Below are positions 1 to 12,882 of a stretch of DNA of 64,000 nucleotides, piece after piece. The stretch's first letter is position 1. Each line of letters starts with the position of its first letter. The stretch comes from Lentinus brumalis (taxonomy: Eukaryota; Basidiomycota; Agaricomycetes; Polyporales; Polyporaceae), in NCBI GenBank assembly GCA_001792895.1, contig MARA01000019.1:496001-560000 (forward strand). Direction: 5' to 3'. The position numbers were made by a program, and so were the translations under genes. The notes beneath the pieces are model-generated. The model was not told the origin of the DNA, ran no database searches, and was given only the letters and a program-made list of their open reading frames with translations.

Positions 1-1456
1 GAGTTGTCAAGTTCGAGATAGAGGATGACGAAGGCAGACATTCCTCAGATCAAGTCGAACGTAGCGCACCAATCGTTGAAGATGGCTCCAATCGTTGAAG
101 ATGGCTCCAATCGTTGAAGATGGCTCAAATCCCTGCTGCGCTCCTGGTAAGAGACAGTGGGTCCGATTCCGCACAATTGTTTCAGCGAGTACGGTATGGC
201 GGCCAACCAGAGTGCAAGCCAATGGCGGGCGGGACAGAAATGTGCTGTACTCGCTGCGAAGCGTATACAGTAAGTGTGGGCAGGGAGCATTTACGCTTTT
301 TCAGTCTCTTTCAGTCTCATCGTGTCTCCCGTCCCGTGAAGCACTGAGCGGTATTGATAAGGCTCGTGAAGCAGCCCCGGCGAACTATCGTCGGGCATGG
401 ATACGGTATTCAGAATCCGAAAGAACGGCTAGTACTCTGTCACCACAATAATATGGTCGACCGTGTACGCACGAAAGAGGACACCAAGGTGATCGTGATA
501 TGTGAGTATGATGCGAAGTCCGCAGGCGCTCTGCCGCGGGACTGCTGCCTGCGCTCCATCCCCAGCGCTTCCGAACCACCCTCGTCTCTCCGTGGTACTG
601 CAATGGGGAAACAGATAACCACTACTTAAAGGGCACATCAAATCATGTAAAGTCACCACGTCCAAATTACAGTGGCTACCAGGACTGATAGCTCTCTTCA
701 TTCTCAGGGCCAGGGTAACAAGTATCGAACGGAAAGGACGAAACCCATGGTTACTTCCGAGCAGTAAAGGTGGCATGAGAGGAACTAGTGGTACGTACAC
801 AGGTCGTATGCGCATTTATGGCTACTGGCGTCTCACCCGCTACTTCGTGATGCTTAATCTGAATGTCCATCGGAGAGTATTAGAACTACAGCGCAAACAT
901 TTGAGCAGTTGGCTAGCCTCATGTCGACGTGGCCTTCAGATGTGGGAACACACTTATGCTACCTCTCACCGAAGTCGACCCGTGATATTACGGAATGCCG
1001 GTGGCAAGTGATTGGGGGCGGCCTAGAAGCGAAGGCATCATATCAACTGTCTGCCCTTGGACAGATTGAGCCGGCGGCAAACAAAGGCTATCTCCCGCAA
1101 TGACAGGACCGTCCGAGGACTGTATGCAAAAGGAACAGCAGCAGATGAGTATGCCTCTATCTCCGCGCTCTTCCTGGGGAGACATACACTCCACTCTCTC
1201 TGATAGCAGCTCGCACGGCCACGGCGTTAACACCCAGGCACGAAGACCATCCTCTCCGGCTAGAATCAGATGCGCCCATGTGCCTCAAATTCATAAGGTT
1301 GGTCTGCACCCTTTCCGGCTGTGAGCGTTGTGCTGAACGTCTCCATCATCGAAGGGCCCCATCGAGTTCATCAGTCCCTCATAGGTTCTCAACATCTTGG
1401 GGAGTGCAGACTCGACGTCTTTTGCGGCCTCTCCCACCATTGCCACCAGCACCGTT
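1..1456. other. Undefined 5' region
   Basis: No gene is supported here. Open frames on both strands are short, overlap one another and carry no family motif I recognise. The only clear structure is the 19-bp triplet repeat near the left edge, annotated separately. Confidence 0.5.
70..126. repeat. Perfect 19-bp x3 tandem repeat
   Basis: The unit CAATCGTTGAAGATGGCTC occurs three times head to tail without mismatch. It lies in sequence with no recognised gene and looks like a small minisatellite. Confidence 0.95.
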
Positions 1457-3433
1457 ATGAGCACGATACTGTCCACCGAGTCATTTTCGATACCCAAGAA
1501 CCCGGCAGAAGATGTCATGGGCGGCTTGCTGATCACGATCTTCGTGGCGTGCATGTGCGTATAGTCCTTCGAGATGCGTCATCACTGTCCTGAGGCTCCA
1601 ACTTCCAGACTGTATGGGATGACGACGTTGCAGACGTTCATCTACTCCCAGAGGCCGAACAGGGACGGTGGAGTGCTGAAGTTTCTCGTACGTCCAGCGC
1701 TTCGCTTTATAAAATGCCGGAGGGAACTCATCTGTCCGCCGCAGGTATTCGCAGTATGGTCAGAGGATAAATCATTTTTTTATCTTGGCCTTGACCCAAA
1801 TTCGGTTACGATCAGGTTTCTGGAGACGCTACACACAGCGTTCTGCATCAAGTTTATCTATGGCTACTTGGTGTCCGGTTTTGGAGATATCCTGAACTTT
1901 ATCCGGGTAGACTGGTGAGCGATCCTCTCCCGTATAATGGAACTGACGGCTGACAAACGTCCAGGGGAGTTGGAGTGAGTATGTTATCGAGTCCGCGTTC
2001 TGCTATTTCTCAATAGGGCTAAAATGCGCTGACTAGGCAGCGGTGCTCTGTAGCGTTCGTGACCTTCCCCTATGTCGCTCCCGCGTTCACTCAATACCCG
2101 TCCATGACAGGCAATGGTTGGTCTGTGTGTACAAGGGTAAGTCTCAGTGAACGCTCTTCTGCGATGGTACTTAGGGGGTCACTACAGCTACTACATATGG
2201 AGAGTATGGATAGGTACGTGGTATTCCCCGGTATGCGGCGTACTCACTCCTGAAAACTGGCCTTAGTTAGCGGGAAAGCCATAATGTGGACAATGACCAT
2301 GGTACGCATCTCCGCGGTAGTGCAGCGTCATAACTCATCGGCGCGTGCTCCAGGTACTCTTCACTCTAGCTCGAATAGGTTCGTGAACAGTGATTGGTTA
2401 TGCCTCTCACAAGCACGTACTAATAGATATTCAGGCTTCGGTATAGGTATGCCTGCTGAGATATTCTATCCCCTCTGTCCGAGGTCGACTCATTGTGATA
2501 GGATCTGCCGCACTTTCGTACATGATCCCTGACTGGGTGAGGCTTCGCAGCCTTGCAAGCGGACTAGTAAGCCCTATCATCTGGTTGCACTGAGTGTCAG
2601 ACTAACGAGGATACAGGCCACCGTCAGCGGCGGCCTTGGCTGTGCCGCCCTCGTCGATATTCTCGTGGCGTTAACCCTCACCTTCTATCTCAAGCGTGGT
2701 AGCATCTGGGAAACTGGAAGCTTCTACCAGTGAGTTCTTGTCCTCAGCCAAGATATTGGAGTCATTGATGATTGGCGTAGACAGCAATCAAACAATATGG
2801 TCAACAAGATCCTCCTATACACAGTCAACACTGGGGCATTGACAGGGTACATCGAAGTGGCCGCGATGAAGTCGGCCGCACACTGATAACTTCAATTATA
2901 GAACGGCATCTATGGCTTGCGTCATTATGGTACGTAGCAGGATCATAGATCATCCTCGATCAATTCATTCAACATCGACCTAAACATCGTCACAGTTTGC
3001 TTGCAAGAAAGACAGTCTCCTTTTTCTCGGTTTTTTTGCGATACAGACTAAGTGTGGGTTGCCTGTATTCTCCAGAAAACGCAAGCGCATGGCTGACTGT
3101 CCCGTATTAAGTATACGCAAACTCGTTCTTGGGATCGTTAAACGCACGCTCGCATATCCGGGGCACACTCGTTGGCAAGACGGGGATGTTCAACTCATCT
3201 AGCAGTCGCGGCATACAATTTTCGCTCCCAACCGCTCATGGTCCGGTTGTGAGTACTCATCACGCTGTCGTCCCCCCTAGCATGTACTGACACGATATAT
3301 TATTGTCCACCAGATCGAAGTCACCAGACAGACTATCGTCCATGGGGACTCCGCAGAAGCTATCGGTGAAGGAGAACCAGAGGACATCGACATGAAGGTC
3401 ATGCATGGCATGAAAGGTGGAGAGCTCCCATAG
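1457..3433 (+). CDS. DUF6534-family membrane protein A
   Basis: Multi-exon gene for a basidiomycete integral membrane protein of the DUF6534 type; the family's function is not known. The start at 1457 opens an N-terminus with GGLLITIFVACI, and the first five exons join in phase (1457-1554, 1609-1687, 1745-1758, 1816-1914, 1965-1974), giving the family signatures LYGMTTLQTFIY and FLETLHTAFC followed by YGYLV. Further right, LGCAALVDILVALTLTFYLKRG (about 2640-2695) and LLYTVNTGALTG (about 2810-2850) are the usual later membrane segments, and a hydrophilic acidic tail ends at the TAG at 3433. The middle (about 2050-2610) could not be modelled confidently, so local decay there is possible. Two of the exons are only 14 and 10 nt long. 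This is one of at least four relatives in the window. Confidence 0.75.
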
Positions 3434-6400
3434 GTACCTCTAACTCTGTGCTATCCATTGTTATTTATTCTACGATGCCGCATCAGTAAATAAACGCTAT
3501 GAAGCCATCTAAGCATCACGAACTCGAATCTGCGCAATTTTGGATGGCCTCCTTCGGCGTGTCCACGAGGCGACAATCTTCGACTCCGGTGCGAAGCTCA
3601 CGCGTGTCGCACGGATTGCGGGGGACCGGGAAAAAATGGAAAAATGCAAGAGAGTCCCGCTGGAATGCTTTCTATGAGAGGCCTGGGTTCAGAAACAATT
3701 GCTCCGGCTGCGTTGCCACTCCATACGCGGGCTCAACAACACATGGTCAGGGGCACAGGGAAGAAGACTTGGTGGGTCGGCTTAGGACTTCGGAGAGCCT
3801 GTCCGCCCGCAGCACTGTATCATACTCAGACGGCCGACCACGCCCCCTTCAGGCTTTACTTCCTGGGAATGAAACAATTCTGGAAGTCAGAACAAACCTG
3901 GACGTCGAAAAGACCTCCATTCCCTGAAACGCTTGACGTGTGCTTGATATCCTTCGATGGCAATTCCGCGCTGATGAGACGGAGAAGCATCTGGGTCTTC
4001 TAGGCGAAAATGTCTCTTTCGCGAGCACGAGCGATGTACAATCGGGAGTACAAGGCAAGCGACAAAAAATGAGGCATCGAGAAAGATACATACATTAGGA
4101 CTTCGTCAAGCATAGACGCATATTGTAGAGTCTAGAATTACGGCCGCATCTCGTAAGGCGGAAACCGACCAGCAAACCACACCAGACCGGAGAGCGCATC
4201 ACATGCACAGAGAGGCTACTCACCCTTCAGCATTCAAAGGCGTCTACTCCAGCATACAGTGGGACGACGGGGCGTTCGGGGAAAGAACCAGCATTGACCA
4301 GACGGGCGCTCCGTCTTGACCTGGGTGGGTCCGTGAACGAAAGATACATTCAACATTGGAGGTGATAGCTCAATTTTCAGGAGCTTAATGACGTTCGGAG
4401 AGACAGCGAGCTAAGAAAGTGCACGCAGGTGGTGAAGGCTGTCAATGGTGGAGGAGGAGGAGGAGGAGTGTCAATTTGGATGTCCACGTCCGGCCTGTGC
4501 AGCGCGAGGAAAGTCTCACGCCACGCGACCGCACGTATCACCCGCGATTATACACTTGAAGTCCCTATGTCTGGTGGAGGTCAAGAGCAAACGTTTGCTT
4601 CAGCCGGCGTCTCCCCTGTCCCGCAGTGAGTACTTAAGTATATCTGCGACTCCGGTATGTGATTCCTTGAAATAAGCCAGTCACCCTCCCTCACGTTCAC
4701 CGTAGCGAGTTATAGCGAAGTCGGCCGCTCCTCACCCTTTTATATGCCCGCGGTTGCCTACTAAGTTGAAGTAACCGTGAGAAATTGGAAAACACCCGCA
4801 CTAACATACTCGAGTGTGGACGCACATGGACGCCCCCGCAGGGTAACCATTGGACTTAATAGAAAGACGTCAGTCAACTGTGCGGCGTTGAATCCCTTAT
4901 CAGAAAGCACCAGCGACCGTCGGATCTAACGTACCTCCTCCAACTGAAGCATTCGACCGACATTCCCTGGCAATCTGCAACGTGCGGCCGGACATTTGCC
5001 TCGGTTCAAGATGGTTGTAAAACCGTCGGGAAGAGGAAGAGGAGTCACTTCAATCAGTTAACCTAACGGCGTCTGGTAAATGCGGCGAAGACATACCGGT
5101 GGTGTAGGGCAGGGCGCATATCAGAGGACCGAGCGGACTTGAATCCAGATCTTGCGGGGATAGAGGCGAGCGGGCAAGGACATTCACTTTGTGGACGGTA
5201 TTAAATTGTAGACGCTCTCAGTGCTGAACGGCGGGCATCGAAGCCGTCCGCGAGGCCCTGTACGTGTATCCATGTGGGTGGAAGCGGCTTGACGTGAAAG
5301 ACATGCCGAATCCCGTGCTTCAGGGCGCTCAATTGTGAGGCCGATACGTGTTGTTTCCCGACTCCGCTGTGAGTCCATGGGAAACTCGACAAAACACCCC
5401 GCGGACTCGGAGGGTCGTACGTCGCGCTCGTGAAGGCTCGTGCGGTGTTGCTTACCCTCTCGTTGATAACGGAAATAGGACTAACACAGAACGGACGTCA
5501 GCGGCCATCCAAAGAGTAGGTCGGACGCCGTACCAAAGAAGCTGATCTCAAAGGGTGCTGCGTTAGATCTGGGACACTCGCGACCATTATCATGGGCGGT
5601 ACGAAGTCCTCTCCGATCATTGGGGAGTTCCTTGTACGTACCTCCACGCGCTTGCGTAGTAAATTGCGCAGATATTTTAACCCCTAATTAAGGAAGAAGG
5701 TACCTACAGGTGCGACCTACTATCAAGCCCGTGGACGGTGAAGATGACCGCCAGGACTTCGCTCGCGTACCTAGACGCGAGGTTCACGCGAGCATCCAAC
5801 CCTGGTGTCTTGTTCTTGACATTTATGGCGCTAGGCGACGTCATTAACGGCCTACTACAGGCGGCTATCGCTCCTTCGACGGTCTTCTGAAGAACAGCGC
5901 TGACCCTGAGGCTCTCGGTGTAACAGGCTGTAACAGGGCGGCGTTCAGCAAGATGCAGTGAGAGTCAAGCCGTAGACAGGAACCTTTCCAATGTATCTAT
6001 GTGTAGATTTGTAAGACCTGCACCCAGAGACTGCAGAATAGACAGGGTCGAGGATCGGCCAGAGCTTAGTGGTCGAAGTACAGTACGGAGAACTTGAACA
6101 AGCTTCACAGCTTGAAGATGCCGGCCCGGCATATCGGCGCTTGCTGCGCCACCCACAGCAGCAAGCGCTCAGAGCCCTATCATCTGAACCACCACTGCGC
6201 CCGTCGCCAACACTTCGTCCGAGGCCCATCTATACCTACACGGTCTTTCTGCTTACCAAATGGGCTGCCGGGGCTCTACCGAGGTGTTGCGTAGCACATT
6301 ATTCGGCGGCCATTATGACTCCCGTTGTCCGGCCTTCGCAGTTCTGCCGCTCGATCACTTGGGTGCGTGTTATGGCTTCTCGACCTTGTGGGCACTCACT

Positions 6401-6647
6401 TACATCAACAGCTCAGTGCAGCCCTTACGTTTTATCAGCTGACATTACTGCCTATACTCACGAGGGAGAAGGGTCTGCTCCGTGCGGACCATCCGCCGAA
6501 TTCTATTTTCAAGTGGTAACTAAGTATTTGCAGATGATATCCGGCGCTCGACCTGGAAGATTTCGGCCTTGACGAAGCCAAGGCTCGATCGATGAGCAGA
6601 AGGAAGTACTTATAAAGGCCAACAACTTCTGTCGAGGAGAGCAAGAC
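3434..6647. other. No recognised gene; possible degraded exons
   Basis: The stretch contains many short open frames but no recognised family. A GGA-rich run lies near 4446-4467. Around 5740-5890 and 6330-6480 there are hydrophobic frames (for example CVLWLLDLVGTHL) reminiscent of DUF6534 membrane segments, but neighbouring exons do not join into a gene. I see no RNA gene or mobile element. Confidence 0.4.
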
Positions 6648-8525
6648 ATGTCCGCTCACCGCGCAGAATCGTGTATGCCCGAACTAACCCCAGCCATCGC
6701 CGTCGTGAGTGATCTATGTCTATCACCCTTTCAAGCCCGAGCTTACCAGGTGGATATTGCTGCACAGGTGTTGAGCGGAAGCTCTTTTGACCAGGTTGAA
6801 CAAGCGTCGCAGTCAGACGGAGATATTACCAGCGGCACCGGGAACATGAGGTGAGGAGATGCTTCTTACGACACCTGTTCACGCATACTAACATAACCGC
6901 ACGCAGACCAATGGATACAGCTCATTCTATTCCTTCATTCAATGAGATCTGCTCCCTCTTCCGGAATCGAACATCTCCTTCCAACATCGACCTCAAGACT
7001 CTGCAGCCCGCGATCGAGCCGTCGCAGAACTGCCTCCGAGTAACGCTCGAACTCGCGTCTTTGGGGTGTCTACCCAGCAACGGACATCGTATAACGGGGG
7101 TGACAAGCTCGGACCACGATGGACATGCTGTCGTGATGGCCCGTCCACCTACAGAGGGGCCCAAGACGTTCTGGAGGACCACAGACATCTTGGGAAGGAA
7201 CCCGTCCGATGAGGTTGCGCTCTCAAAGCAAGCGGGCCGTCGTCCTCGATACATGACATTGCAGTCTTGCGCTGGCATACGGCGGAGGAAGACACCCTCA
7301 TTGTGCAAGCTGCCCGCAATGCCCATAATGGTCCCGTTTATCGTCTTTGTGTTCTCCGGAGAGGATACGCAACACTGGGATAGTGAGTCATGCCGATATT
7401 CACTCGCTGATAGCCTCAGCTCTGACGTCCTTCATAGTGGGAAGGGAGCTATTCCGCACTTGCGCGTCATTTCGTGGGAGCATACTCGAACTCGACCAAG
7501 CCTACGCATCTGTCGTCGGAACGTCGCTCTTGGAGACCACCGGGCTGTTCGCCGACTCCACTGACCGCCCGACGGACACACTTGGGGACCTGTGGCCGAT
7601 GGCCGTCGCCCTTCCTGCCCTCACAATGCTCCAGCTTGCGCTAGTCGATGCATTGGCGGCTGCAGGCGTTCGTCCCAACATAGTCGTTGGTCACTCCGCA
7701 GGCGAGACCGCAGTCCTCTCTGCATCCAGGGCTGCATCCAAGTCCATCGCGCTCAAGCTCGCCATTGCTCAAGGACGGGCGTTTTCCCTTCTTGAAGACG
7801 CGAAGGGTGCTATGGCTGATCTCTCATGTACGCCGGGCGAGGCGCGGTCCATCATTGCCGAGGTTCGCGCAGAGCTCGGGAGGGGAGTGCTGGAGATCGC
7901 GTGCTATAACGCGCCCGGGGCACTCACCCTCTCGGGCCAGGAGACTCACGTCGAGCTGGCTATCGCAAAGGCGACTGCGTCTGGCATCTTTGCATGGCGG
8001 ACCAATCTAGGGATCCCCGCCCATTCTGCAATCATGAAGCGGTGTCACGCCGAGTTCATTGACGCACTCTCCGACATCTTCCCTACGAGCACTCAGGGAG
8101 AGTACGTTCCAAAAGTACCGGTGTACTCGTCGGTCAGTGCAGGCCTCTTCGATCGCTCGTACGACTCGGAGTACTTTTGGGAAGGCGCCGTGCAGCCGGT
8201 CCTTTTCCAGGATGCGATCGAAGAGATGCTCGTGGGGTGCGAAGGCGCCACATTCATAGAAATCGGACCCCGCCCTGTCCTCACGAGCTATCTGCGTTCT
8301 ATGGCAGAAGGCGTCCACAACTTCACTATCATCCGCCCCCTCCTCCCTGTGCCGGTGTCGCAGGCGGCTTCCGGGGTCGTCGAGAGCTTGATAGCTCTCG
8401 GCCATGTGGCCGCCGCCGGACACAACTGCGTCGCCTTCGATGCTAGAAGAAATCCTCAATATGCGGACTATGTCCTTGCAGAAGGAGCTCTATGTCAACC
8501 TCGCACTTCAGCCGGGCGGAGGTAG
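6648..8525 (+). CDS. Polyketide-synthase-derived, acyltransferase-only protein
   Basis: Four exons (6648-6704, 6750-6850, 6907-7382, 7438-8525) join in phase to 573 codons. The first exons encode a leader like that of basidiomycete highly reducing PKSs (AIAVVDIAAQVLSG). About 60 residues later the frame resumes at what is normally the end of the ketosynthase (LRVTLELASLGCLPSNGH, then GHAVVM), so nearly the whole KS, including its cysteine, is absent. A complete malonyl/acyl transferase domain follows: FVFSGEDTQHWDMGREL at its start, the nucleophile elbow GHSAGE, the catalytic histidine in PAHSAIM and the terminal FIEIGPRPVL. The protein stops soon after; DH, ER, KR and ACP domains are missing. 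Family knowledge: AT loads malonyl units onto an ACP. It may be a pseudogene that stays open by chance, or a working stand-alone AT. Exon junctions are inferred from phase and splice signals. Confidence 0.8.
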
Positions 8526-9184
8526 ACCTTGGGGTGGCGTAGCCGATGCCGCTGGCAATCGATCTGTACGTAAGTTTGTCTACTGCGACGAGTCTCGTTG
8601 CGTCGTCGAGTGGCCCTCCTTCGATTCGTGTATTCTGCGTATTGTCGTCACTGTGGACCCCTAGTCATATGAATATATTCACTTAGACTAGGACAGCTTC
8701 AAGACCGCAATTCGCTTGTATGAGGGGCGCATCCGACACCAGACGCTTCTCATCACGGTGAGTGCTGAATCCGATGATCTGGTGTTATTTACGCGGCGCT
8801 GTCTCTCATCGAATCAACATAGTAGAACGCTTCGTGCTTCCCGGCGCGAGGCTAGAAGTCGGAACCCCTGCAGGGACGCCCACTCAAGGACCCCTACAGG
8901 GGGCGTCTCGCGCGATGGTACTCATGATGCATCGCCACGGGTGGTCCGCTCAACGCTACCGTGAGCAATAGGCGGTGAGATGCATGGCTGAGGTGATGCA
9001 GTTCTCCCAGACCGGCTTAGGCTCCGCGGAGGAGCCTATATCCGCATCGGGAGGCCGAAACTCATTGCAATCCGAGAATCCGCTTGAGACGCGGCTCTCA
9101 TACTAGACCGCAACATTGCCAGAGCATGGCTCCTGTGTCCCCTGATCCATCCTGCTTGGACCCGGCCCCGTCACAACACCAGCC
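8526..9184. other. Probable PKS remnant, no clear gene
   Basis: Directly downstream of the AT-only gene. Short open frames on the plus strand (8716-8971) may be decayed post-AT polyketide synthase sequence, but no dehydratase, reductase or carrier motif can be read. No other feature is seen. Confidence 0.35.
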
Positions 9185-9740
9185 ATGTCACCGGAGGCAC
9201 ACTACGCTGTCGAATGGCTCGAAGGTCCAGGCAGACACAGTTTCCACACGCGAACATTCCCTGCCACTCAACCCAAGGCCGTCATCATCTTCGTTCACGG
9301 GTTCGCAGACCATATCGGACCCTACACGGATTTTCTCGCCAAGTTTCCATCGAGCGGTATAACGGTCTTTGCGTAGTACAACCTCCGCGGGTACGGCCTT
9401 ACTGCTCTCGATGAGGGCCACCGCAGTCCGGATGCCGCGTTCGGGAAGACAAGTACCCTTGAGGAGCAGGCGGATATGGAGTGGTGGGTCAAACACGTCG
9501 CTGTCAAGTATCCGTCGGTGCCGTTATTTCTTCTCGGTCATTCAATGGTACGGATCTCTCTGTCATGTTCATGGGCCGAACCTGACCGTTTCCATCGGAC
9601 TGAGAGGTGCACTAGTGACGGATCGCGTGGGCGTTATGCAAGTACCCACGAAGCAGATGGCCACGTGCAAGAACGGTACGCATGTCGTCTAACAATGAGA
9701 GATGTCACTGACCATTTCCATGATCCAGCGTTTATGTGAA
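9185..9740 (+). pseudogene. Monoglyceride lipase-like alpha/beta hydrolase, broken
   Basis: The frame starting at 9185 matches fungal monoacylglycerol lipases (Yju3-like): an oxyanion segment IFVHGFADHIGPY, then after an in-frame TAG (about 9374) YNLRGYGLTALDEGHRS, the conserved QADMEWWV and the nucleophile motif LLGHSM, directly followed by a splice-donor-like GTACGG. The stop interrupts the segment that normally reads FA-x-D-x-RG and appears as an extra codon rather than a substitution. The exon expected after GHSM cannot be found intact; weak traces (RMAKIAAKLAS near 10160) may be later parts. The gene cannot give a complete hydrolase, so I call it a pseudogene. Confidence 0.75.
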
Positions 9741-10532
9741 GTGTGGTCTGAGCGTCGGCGGTCCAACTCGGGTGACCGCACGTCCACAGGGAAGTTTTCA
9801 AGACCGCAGCGCCACGCCACAATCAAAGTCAGACTCTCAAGATTATAAAAGTGGAGTGCGCCGGTGACATCTTACCCTTGTGAGACCGGGGTAGTAAGAG
9901 CCGGTTCAAACTCATGCCTTCCCGTCCCTCAGGCATATGCAAGACGGCTTCGTGAGAAAGATAGGAGCTGCCGGAGAGAAGATACCGCATCCAATAGTGT
10001 ATGAATGACCGTCTGTTGCCAGACCACTGATTTCCGATCTCTCTGGACCGCCGGGAGGTTGTGCGTCAAATTCATCTCTCCTGAGGCTTCCATCCTTACC
10101 TCCAAAACCTTTCCCTGACTCGAACAGACCTTCACTCATGCCACGAGACATTCTCGCAACCGTATGGCTAAAATTGCTGCCAAACTCGCGAGCAGAACCA
10201 TGTCCAAGCAGTATCTTCAATAATTACTGCCCCTTGTCGCTCGCGAGAAGGCATCACGTGGGACAAATACCACCGCGGTTATCACCCACTCTATCCAATC
10301 CCAGCAGATACATTGCTGGCGTTTTCAGCACGAACTGTTCGCAACTTCTCTGAGCCACAGGCAGTGTCACGCACACGGCGTCCGTTTGTAGTCGTCATCG
10401 GCACTGCATCGCGGTCGCGGTTTTGTTCCGGAGATGAGCTAGTGCGGCGAGTTGGGCTTTAGCTCCCCAAGACGCTATACTTAAGAGGTGCCCGAATTCT
10501 AGCCGGTCATGACCCCGTTGTCAGTTACCCCC
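9741..10532. other. Degraded 3' part of the lipase relic / intergenic
   Basis: No intact gene. A plus-strand frame near 10138-10353 and a shifted frame at about 10160 may be remnants of the lid region of the broken monoglyceride lipase. A TATAAAAG string occurs at about 9844, but no transcript can be assigned to it. Confidence 0.35.
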
Positions 10533-12694
10533 AATGGACGCAGTTCCCTCCCCTCCCATGGACCTCCCAGCTATCGACAACACAGTGGGAGCGTGGTTGA
10601 TAGGAACGTTCATCGGCTTAATGTGAGACTCCCTGCTCACTCTTGGTGTACTGCTTAGTCTCACGTCTCCGACCATTCGACAGCTTGCAAGGTGTCGGGT
10701 ACAACCAGGTCTACCACTACTGTTGCCTCTATCCGCACGACTCCCGTTGGCTGAAAACTTGGGTACGTCCCTTCCACTCCTATGGCGGGTAAATCTGTCT
10801 GAGACCAACCCTGCTAGGTCCTCCTAGTCACGTAGGTCTTCCTGCCATCGCGGAACCTTACCCTTCCTGCCCTGACCGATGAACACAGAGTGGTGGAGAC
10901 GGCGAATAGTGTGGTGGCTATGCACGCATGGTATGTCAGTTTCGAGTGCTCATGATTGCAGTAGGTCTGATCTCATCCTGCCCATAGCTACTACAACCTC
11001 GTGGTGAACTATGGCAACACAGCCATATCGACGGATGCCCCTCCGTGGTGAGTACAGGACCTTGCAAGTACTCGCTAGGCTGACCGCTCCCAAGGTCCAT
11101 CAAGGTACATTAATTTTGAGTCCCTATCAGACATTGTAACCGACTTTTCCTCGTTTCAGCTCCTGCCAGCACCTGCGGTAAGTGCTCCTTGCCGTGTATG
11201 CTCTCGGATTCATAATCTTAGTTCGTTGCAGGGCTTGGTTGCCGGCCTCACGCAACTGTACGTGCTTCCACTTCTCATGGAGGCATGCGAGGCTGACGTC
11301 AAGTACCTAGCTTCTTCGCCCGTCGAATATACAAGCGTCAGTTCCTCCAAACTCACAGTAAGACCTGATCCGTGTTCTGACTCGAATCTTGCCATCAAGT
11401 CAACAAACGGTTCAGACCCATAGCCATCATAGCGGTTAGTCGTCTGTTGAGATGAACGTTCCGCGCGGTATGGACACTTCTTTCGACAGGGAACCCTAGT
11501 AGCTGCATTCAGCGGTGAGTCTGATACGCCGACACATGCAATATCCTCCGCTGAATTTGGGGTAACCGTTTTTGAACCAGGCTGTATGATCGGTAAGCTC
11601 TAGTACCCACAAACTGCCTCTCTCCCCTGCGAGACGAATACTGACTTGAGTGCCAGCTGTGACAGCTCTAATGTATGTTGCTTCTCCGTACACGAATAGA
11701 ACAACGAACCGACCACTCCGGCGCATAGATGGAATGCACCAGATGCCCGGACCACCCTGCAGTACTCCGTTCGTTGCATGTTTAGGTGGTGGCTGTATGA
11801 CATACTGACATCATATACCGGCAGTGGCTGGTGTCCACGGGATGCGGCTTAATCCTGGCCGGAGATGTTCTGCTGACAACAAGTTTGATTTACATCCTGC
11901 GATGCCATCGAGGCGGATTCATCCGGTGCGTTATACGGCTTGCCATGTGATGTTGCTCACAATTCCTCCCTGGAACATCAGCACGGACTCAATGCTAGAT
12001 GTCATCTGCATGTATACTGTCAGCAGCGGTACGTTACTGTTTGTGGGTCGTCGTACGCACAAAACTGAGCTTCACACCAGGTCTAATCGTTTGGTATGTG
12101 CGGCGTCAGGGCCTCGACTCCGGAGCACGACCAGTAGCTCATGATCACGACTGTGGTATAGCGTCTCCAACGCTATGAGCGTCGCATTTGTGAGTATCTA
12201 CTAAAAGACCCACCATATGAAATACTGAAGTCGGCTTGCAGGCTGTCACTTGGCCTGAAAATCTGATCTATGCAGGCAACGTGATGGTTGCCACGAAGCG
12301 TACGCACCAACTGTACAATCCATGTGAAACACCGCTCATGTCATTTCGCCACTCCTCACAGTGTATTCGAACACTTTCTTGGCATCGTGAGTGTAGTCGA
12401 GATACCTCTTCTTACTGAACAAGCTCATGAACCCTCGATAGGCTGAATGCACGACAGTCTCTCGCCAATCACGGGGTCACGGTGGTCGACGCAGAGACCA
12501 TGCAGTTCAGGTCGCATATCATGAAGATAACCACCCAGCCTGACAGGTCCCTGGGCCTCCGCCGAGCTGGTGTGCCGTTTACAGAGGTCCGTCGACCGCC
12601 GCCGACGCTCATGCCTGAACGAGCACCGACTAATGATACCATTCGCAGCACGTCCATGGCTCGAGCATCACACAGTCCGACTGCACTGCAATAG
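10533..12694 (+). CDS. DUF6534-family membrane protein B
   Basis: Second DUF6534-type membrane protein, apparently intact. The start at 10533 opens with a short polar stretch and the first helix (VGAWLIGTFIGLI). Exons 10533-10622, 10684-10762, a 14-nt exon 10818-10831, 10889-10930 and the exon from 10988 join in phase, giving LQGVGYNQVYHY, LLVTVVETANSVVAMHACYY and NLVVNYGN, the usual first half of the family. A short exon reading SIK and the next helices (LLPAPAGLVAGLTQL) follow. Later exons read MLDVICMYTVSSGTLL and YSNTFLASLNARQSLANHG, the conserved last helix and start of the cytoplasmic tail. The tail ends at the TAG at 12694. Function unknown. A truncated ALDH3 gene faces it downstream, the same pairing as at 56-61 kb. 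Confidence 0.8.
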
Positions 12695-12882
12695 AAATGA
12701 AGGTCATGCCGCACGACCTCAGTGCGTCGGACACTGTCGACATCCCTGATTTTGCACTCGCAAACTCCGGGGAGAAGGACTTCATCCACATATCTTGACC
12801 TGCCCTGGTCGGAGTACCGAATGATCGGTGCCTCGCCCCAACTACTCCGCGATATTACGTTCATGTCAGTATTCGTCTCCGT

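Noticed and set aside
5584..6520. Possible fifth DUF6534 gene
   Set aside because: Only isolated hydrophobic stretches resemble the family; the conserved N-terminal and NTG segments are absent and no exon chain can be built.
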